A stretch of DNA of 8,354 nt from Prevotellaceae bacterium (GTDB taxonomy: Bacteria; Bacteroidota; Bacteroidia; Bacteroidales; UBA932). Under the pieces are notes generated by a model. That model was given only the letters and a program-made list of their open reading frames with translations. It did no database searches and had not been told where the DNA came from. Positions 5,176 to 8,354 of the stretch are shown here, piece after piece (position 1 is the stretch's first letter; every line of letters begins with the position of its first letter). The translations under genes and the position numbers were made by a program. The stretch lies in NCBI GenBank assembly GCA_031259805.1, contig JAIRKX010000207.1:1-8354 (forward strand). The letters run 5' to 3'.

Positions 5176-6201
5176 TCAATTCTTAATTCCTAATTTCATA
5201 AACTGCCCGAATGCATAAAAGGAAGTGAAGACTTGTTGTTGTTTCCCGAATGAATATTCGATAGAAATCGTATTTTTCTTAGTGGTAAATGTGATTTTCG
5301 GCAGATCGCTATTCGGATCGCTGGGGTTGAGTATGCAGTGGTACCCCAAACGGGCTAAGGCGTTGCGGATAAGCCGTACATCTTGCTTGGTATATACTTC
5401 CACGTCGCCCAAAATGATGGCGCGGGGCAGGATGTCGCCGGTAGCGCGATTGTATTCCAAGTTAGTGCCCTCGAAAGCCTCCCTGATGATGGTTTGAATC
5501 TCGTGATCTTCGGGGGCGCCTTCGTAGACGCTGGCGTTGATCATCAACCATAGCTTGTCGGCCGTATGGATAGCCAGTGAGAGGTCGTGCGTCGAGTAAA
5601 TGATGGTTTTCTTTTGCCGGTAGGCTAACCGCTTGAGTAGGGCCAGCATTTCGTACTTGTTGACAAGGTCGAGATAAGCCGTAGGTTCGTCGAAGAGCAC
5701 AATCGGGGTGTCCTGCACCAGCGTGCGGGCAATCATAACCCGTTGGCGTTCGCCGTCGCTAAGTGTATCGACCGCACGCCAGACCATGTGGTGTATACCT
5801 ACCTGCTCCAGCGCGTCCATAATGCGAAATCTGTCTTCCATGCTCAACCGTCCCATTTGCGAGGTGTGCGGATAGCTTCCCATGGCGGCCATGTCGAACA
5901 CGCGGAGGTAGGGGATATGAATGGTTTCGGTGGATACGAAGCTGACCGTGCGCGCCAACTCCCGTCGCGAATAATCGAGAATCGGCTTTCCGCACAGCCG
6001 GATGTGCCCTTCTATCTGTTTCTGCAGGCCGGCCAGCGTGCGCAGCAGGGTGCTTTTGCCGACGCCATTGGGACCGGCTATCGCTACCAGTTCGCCGCTC
6101 GCTGTCGAAATGTTGATACGTCGTGAAATGCTGCCGTTGTATCCGCTCGCTTTCCGGCGGTATCCAATCATCAAATCGGTAGTTTCTATCGTCTTTTTCA
6201 T
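5176..6201 (-). CDS. ABC transporter ATP-binding protein (FecE/BtuD-like) with C-terminal extension
   Basis: This 341-residue ATPase drives a metal-chelate or vitamin importer with the permease encoded just upstream. The nucleotide-binding motifs are in order: Walker A GPNGVGKS (43-50), signature LSDGE (147-151) followed by RQRVMIAR, Walker B IVLFDE (167-172), a D-loop at about 175-178 and the switch histidine H205 in 'STHDLSLA'. 'GNGxGKS-LL-TLAGL' type spacing and 'LCGKPILDYSRRELAR' place it in the iron/B12/heme group. The Q-loop position appears to carry Glu (E92 in 'FVSTETIHI') instead of Gln. After the core, residues about 240-341 form an extension not found in typical 250-265 residue FecE or BtuD proteins. 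ATG 6201 overlaps the permease stop in an ATGA arrangement, so translation is coupled; the frame stays open further upstream, but that part lies over the permease gene. Ions or chelates carried are not determinable. Confidence 0.93.
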   Translation of the reverse strand: MKKTIETTDLMIGYRRKASGYNGSISRRINISTASGELVAIAGPNGVGKSTLLRTLAGLQKQIEGHIRLCGKPILDYSRRELARTVSFVSTETIHIPYLRVFDMAAMGSYPHTSQMGRLSMEDRFRIMDALEQVGIHHMVWRAVDTLSDGERQRVMIARTLVQDTPIVLFDEPTAYLDLVNKYEMLALLKRLAYRQKKTIIYSTHDLSLAIHTADKLWLMINASVYEGAPEDHEIQTIIREAFEGTNLEYNRATGDILPRAIILGDVEVYTKQDVRLIRNALARLGYHCILNPSDPNSDLPKITFTTKKNTISIEYSFGKQQQVFTSFYAFGQFMKLGIKN

Positions 6202-7229
6202 CCGCGTTGGTTTCGGAAAATAATGAATAGAATGACCGGGATACCCATCAGGGCGGTGATGGTGTTTATCGGCAGTACACTGCCCGACCCCGGCCATTGC
6301 GAAAGGATATCGCATAGCAACATAGTACATGCACCGATTAAGATGGAGGCCGGGATTAATATGCCGTGGTTGGCGTTGCGGAATGTCATCCGGGCGACAT
6401 GCGGTACGGCAATGCCGATAAACCCGATAGGGCCGCAGAATGCCGTTACCGAGCCCGTCAGCAAGCCTGCACTGATGAATATCACCGAACGGGCGCGACG
6501 GACATTCATCCCCATGCTTTGTGCGTATGTATCGCCGGCTTGCAGTACATTCAGGTTTTTGGCCGACAGAACCGCCAGTAACAACCCGGCCAGCACCGAG
6601 ATGCTCAGCAGCGACAATTGCGGCGGCGATACGTTGCTGAAACTCCCCATCGTCCATAGTACATAGGTTTTGAGGGCTGGCGCGGTGCTCAGATATTGCA
6701 ATATGCCGATGGCCGCCGCCGCCGCGCCGCCAACCATAATGCCGAAAATCAGGATCGTCATCGTATTGCGCAGGCGTACCGATACCGCCAGGATAAGTCC
6801 CAGGATAATCATCGCGCCGACCCATCCGGCGGCAGCCATGCCGAAGTTTTTCACCCAGACGGCTGCGCCTGTCGCCGCCCAAAAACCGGTGCCAAGGACA
6901 AAGAGCGCTACGCCTAATCCGGCGCCGGAACTGATGCCAAGCACATACGGGTCGGCCAGCGGATTGCGGAAAACGGTTTGCATTTGCAGTCCGCTAATGG
7001 CTAACGATACCCCGACCAACACGGCTACAATAGCTTTGGGAATACGAAAGTACAGTACAATTTGCTTGACCGCGTACGGGACGGCGTCGTGCCCGCTCAA
7101 GGCCGCCCATACCTCCCGTGAAGGAATAGCCAGCGAACCGAAGAATATATCGGCCAGAAACAATGCACTCGCCAGCAACAGCAATAGGATGAATAATAAT
7201 GTGTATTTACGGGGTGTAGATCTTTCCAT
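6198..7229 (-). CDS. FecCD family ABC transporter permease
   Basis: This is a 343-residue polytopic inner-membrane permease of the BtuC/FecD/FhuB family; as a dimer it forms the channel for iron-siderophore, heme or cobalamin uptake. The first helix is at about 9-30, and roughly ten hydrophobic segments follow. Family motifs are 'RIPKAIVAVLVG' (62-73), 'GLQMQTVFRNPLADPYVLGI' (80-99), the cytoplasmic coupling region 'GPIGFIGIAVPHVAR' (266-280) and the C-terminal 'LPINTITALMGIPVILFI' (319-336). ATG 7229 is preferred; a TTG two codons upstream (7235) is also possible. It is the first gene of a two-gene operon with the ATPase. No periplasmic binding protein or outer-membrane receptor gene is adjacent in the window, so the substrate stays open. 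Length is normal and no damage is seen. Confidence 0.94.
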   Translation of the reverse strand: MERSTPRKYTLLFILLLLLASALFLADIFFGSLAIPSREVWAALSGHDAVPYAVKQIVLYFRIPKAIVAVLVGVSLAISGLQMQTVFRNPLADPYVLGISSGAGLGVALFVLGTGFWAATGAAVWVKNFGMAAAGWVGAMIILGLILAVSVRLRNTMTILIFGIMVGGAAAAAIGILQYLSTAPALKTYVLWTMGSFSNVSPPQLSLLSISVLAGLLLAVLSAKNLNVLQAGDTYAQSMGMNVRRARSVIFISAGLLTGSVTAFCGPIGFIGIAVPHVARMTFRNANHGILIPASILIGACTMLLCDILSQWPGSGSVLPINTITALMGIPVILFIIFRNQRG

Positions 7230-7245
7230 TGTCAATAAAAGTCTA

Positions 7246-7276
7246 CAAAGATACTAAAAGTTGCGTAGAGCGTAAA
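7246..7276 (-). promoter_or_regulatory. Promoter of the permease-ATPase operon (TTTA-N19-TATCTTTG)
   Basis: The minus strand carries an exact -7 box TATCTTTG at 7253-7246. A near-consensus TTTA (instead of TTTG) lies 19 bases upstream at 7276-7273. Transcription would start near 7239, giving a very short leader of about ten bases before ATG 7229. The -33 part overlaps the first copy of an imperfect direct repeat (7269-7301), a possible control site. No Fur-like palindrome was recognised. Confidence 0.65.
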
Positions 7277-7339
7277 GGGGGCCTGCTTAAACCATCCGGC
7301 TCATAGCGTAACGGGGGCGCACGCAGGGGCGCTCCGGCT
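7269..7339. repeat. Imperfect direct repeat between two divergent promoters
   Basis: Unit 1 (7269-7301) opens with AGCGTAAAGGGGG and closes with TCCGGCT. Unit 2 (7305-7339) opens with AGCGTAACGGGGG and closes with TCCGGCT. The openings match at 12 of 13 bases and the closings at 7 of 7, with a diverged middle and units of 33 and 35 bases. The pair fills most of the space between the -33 boxes of the permease operon and the HU-like gene. It could be a regulator-binding region or a decayed duplication. Confidence 0.45.
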
Positions 7340-7342
7340 ATT

Positions 7343-7375
7343 TTTGGAAGGTATGCAAAAAAAAACATATCTTTG
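7343..7375 (+). promoter_or_regulatory. Promoter of the HU-like gene (TTTG-N21-TATCTTTG)
   Basis: TTTG at 7343-7346 and TATCTTTG at 7368-7375 are separated by 21 bases that include an A-tract. Both boxes match the Bacteroides consensus exactly, suggesting a strong promoter. Transcription should start near 7382, giving an untranslated leader of about 170 bases. Confidence 0.75.
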
Positions 7376-7555
7376 TTTTCGCCTTTCTCTTCGGTTCAAT
7401 CCGCCGGTGGTCTTTTTTGGGTGAATCAAAAAGCAATGACTGTATGATTGAAAAAGAAAGAAGGAGAGAAGGAATTGAATACGGAAAGATGTACCGTCGT
7501 GTGTAGGTATGAAAAGAGAGATAAACCAAAGTACTAACTAAAACTAATATATTAT
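7376..7555 (+). other. Long 5' leader of the HU-like gene, no other gene seen
   Basis: Part of the 326-base gap between the permease and HU-like starts. The leader is purine-rich from about 7446 to 7500. It holds a 20-codon open frame (ATG 7444 to TAG 7504-7506, Arg/Glu/Lys-rich) and a 10-codon one (ATG 7509 to TAA 7539-7541). Neither resembles a known peptide. No stable hairpin, terminator or recognised riboswitch is visible. The bases just before ATG 7556 are A/T-rich with no Shine-Dalgarno site, as is normal in this phylum. Confidence 0.4.
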
Positions 7556-8257
7556 ATGCTGAATTATTCTTTGCATGAAAACTTGCTGACCGATCGTACG
7601 GACGACTATTCGGCGCAAGCACACGCTTCCACGGTTTATACGCGGGAAGGGGTGATTGAGTTGATGCTCCAGAGGGGCACGCTGGTCACGAAGACAGATA
7701 TTGTAGCCGTTCTTAATAATCTGGAGGAGACGGTGAGGTTTATTGTCGAAAACGGCGGTCAGGTCAATACGTCGCTGTTTAATACGGGGTTTTCGATATC
7801 GGGCATTTTCGAGGGCGTTGCGGATACCTTTGATCCTCTTCGCCATCGCCTGCATGTAACCATCCATAAGGGTACTATCCTGCGCGAGGTGGAAAAGAAG
7901 GTTCGGCTGTCGAAGATCAGCGCCCCGTCGCCGAAACCGCAAATTATTGAGGTGAGAGACATTGTGAGCGGTCGTGTCGATGACCTGCTGACCTCCGGCG
8001 GGGTGGCAGAGTTAGCCGGCGTCAACATCCGAATTAGCGGCAGCGACGTCGCCTGCGGTCTCTATTTTGTGGCTGCCGATGGTACGGAGACGCGCGCCGT
8101 TACGCTGGTAATGAATAAGCCCTCGCGTGTTGTTGTGCTTATTCCCGCATTAGCGGCGGGCGAGTATCGCGTGAAGATTACGACGCAGTACTCCGGCGGT
8201 AAGGAATGGAAGGCGCCTAAGACAATGGTGTTCGACAAGGCGCTGCGGGTATTGTAA
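7556..8257 (+). CDS. HU-like DNA-binding domain protein with C-terminal DUF4469 domain
   Basis: This 233-residue protein is recognised as a Bacteroidetes family with two domains. The N-terminal half (about 1-120) resembles the HU-like DNA-binding domain, with 'MLNYSLHENLLTDRTDDYSA', 'LMLQRGTLVTKTDIVAVLNN' and 'NTSLFNTGFSISGIFEG'. The C-terminal half (about 128-232) matches DUF4469, an Ig-like fold domain of unknown function, with 'EVRDIVSGRVDDLLTSGGV' and 'AGEYRVKITTQYSGGKEWK'. HU-like proteins bend and package DNA, but no DNA binding has been shown for this member, and the HU arm region is not obvious. There is no signal peptide, so it is likely cytoplasmic. It is a single-gene unit with its own consensus promoter, a long leader and a downstream hairpin. 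ATG 7556 is the only sensible start: the family alignment begins at this Met. Family call is from memory of the sequence pattern. Confidence 0.85.
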   Translation: MLNYSLHENLLTDRTDDYSAQAHASTVYTREGVIELMLQRGTLVTKTDIVAVLNNLEETVRFIVENGGQVNTSLFNTGFSISGIFEGVADTFDPLRHRLHVTIHKGTILREVEKKVRLSKISAPSPKPQIIEVRDIVSGRVDDLLTSGGVAELAGVNIRISGSDVACGLYFVAADGTETRAVTLVMNKPSRVVVLIPALAAGEYRVKITTQYSGGKEWKAPKTMVFDKALRVL

Positions 8258-8284
8258 TCCTGTTACGGTATATGCTTTTATTGG

Positions 8285-8311
8285 CAGGCGGTCGTTTTTG
8301 ACGACCGCCTG
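8285..8311 (+). terminator. Intrinsic terminator after the HU-like gene
   Basis: A perfect 11-bp inverted repeat (CAGGCGGTCGT at 8285-8295, ACGACCGCCTG at 8301-8311) with a TTTTG loop begins 27 bases after the stop. It is followed by TGTCTTTATTGTTC, a U-rich but interrupted tail. The GC-rich stem and position make a terminator likely. A second small hairpin (TCTAAC at 8324-8329, GTTAGA at 8336-8341) follows near the window end. Confidence 0.8.
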
Positions 8312-8354
8312 TGTCTTTATTGTTCTAACCTATGCGTTAGAGCGATTCTACCCT

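Noticed and set aside
6202..6882. Long upstream extension of the ATPase frame toward 6882
   Set aside because: It runs antiparallel in frame terms over the permease gene; its translation is low-complexity and unlike any domain, while ATG 6201 gives the normal ATPase start and an ATGA overlap.
7338..7622. Minus-strand 94-codon open frame across the intergenic region
   Set aside because: It covers the HU-like promoter, leader and start, has no recognisable domain and no promoter of its own; its hydrophobic stretch comes from the A/T-rich leader.
8322..8343. Small palindrome TCTAAC/GTTAGA near the window end
   Set aside because: Short stem at the very edge with no context; could belong to a feature outside the window, so no call is made.

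Overview
The window looks like chromosomal DNA from the phylum Bacteroidetes, most likely order Bacteroidales. Three things support this: promoter boxes of the Bacteroides type (TTTG near -33, TAnnTTTG near -7) before almost every transcription unit, few Shine-Dalgarno sites, and several lineage-typical proteins (TonB proteins beginning with a 'SREWL-(E)-IFAGR-YGAY' cytoplasmic segment, a small sigma factor followed by a 'DPFLAEAL-GYE' protein, and an HU-like/DUF4469 protein). Genus cannot be read from the sequence. No CRISPR array, insertion sequence, integrase or phage gene is visible.

Layout. (1) 1-243 is the C-terminal end of the chaperone gene htpG. It converges on a tRNA-Phe(GAA) gene on the minus strand (446-518), with a bidirectional terminator hairpin between them (405-436). 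(2) 604-2517 is a plus-strand pair: a zinc M16 peptidase and a class I O-methyltransferase. (3) 2548-5074 is a signalling and energy-transduction cluster. A minus-strand TonB gene is divergent from a plus-strand small sigma-70 factor gene. The sigma gene overlaps a second TonB gene by 14 bases, and that protein has an extra N-terminal domain resembling the usual partner of such sigma factors. (4) 5176-7229 is a minus-strand operon for a FecCD-type permease and FecE-type ATPase, with a 4-base overlap. It is the inner-membrane part of an iron-siderophore, heme or cobalamin importer. (5) 7556-8257 is a plus-strand HU-like/DUF4469 gene with a consensus promoter, a leader of about 170 bases and a downstream hairpin.

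How the parts may work together. TonB proteins power outer-membrane receptors that bring iron chelates or vitamins into the periplasm, and FecCD/FecE importers then carry them across the inner membrane. Their adjacency fits a shared role in nutrient uptake, but no receptor or binding protein lies in the window. The most interesting part is the sigma/TonB cluster. The second TonB seems to combine a possible sigma-interaction domain, a membrane anchor and a TonB receptor-contact domain in one chain, and the promoters of the first TonB gene and the sigma gene physically overlap. Function here is inferred from family resemblance and layout only.
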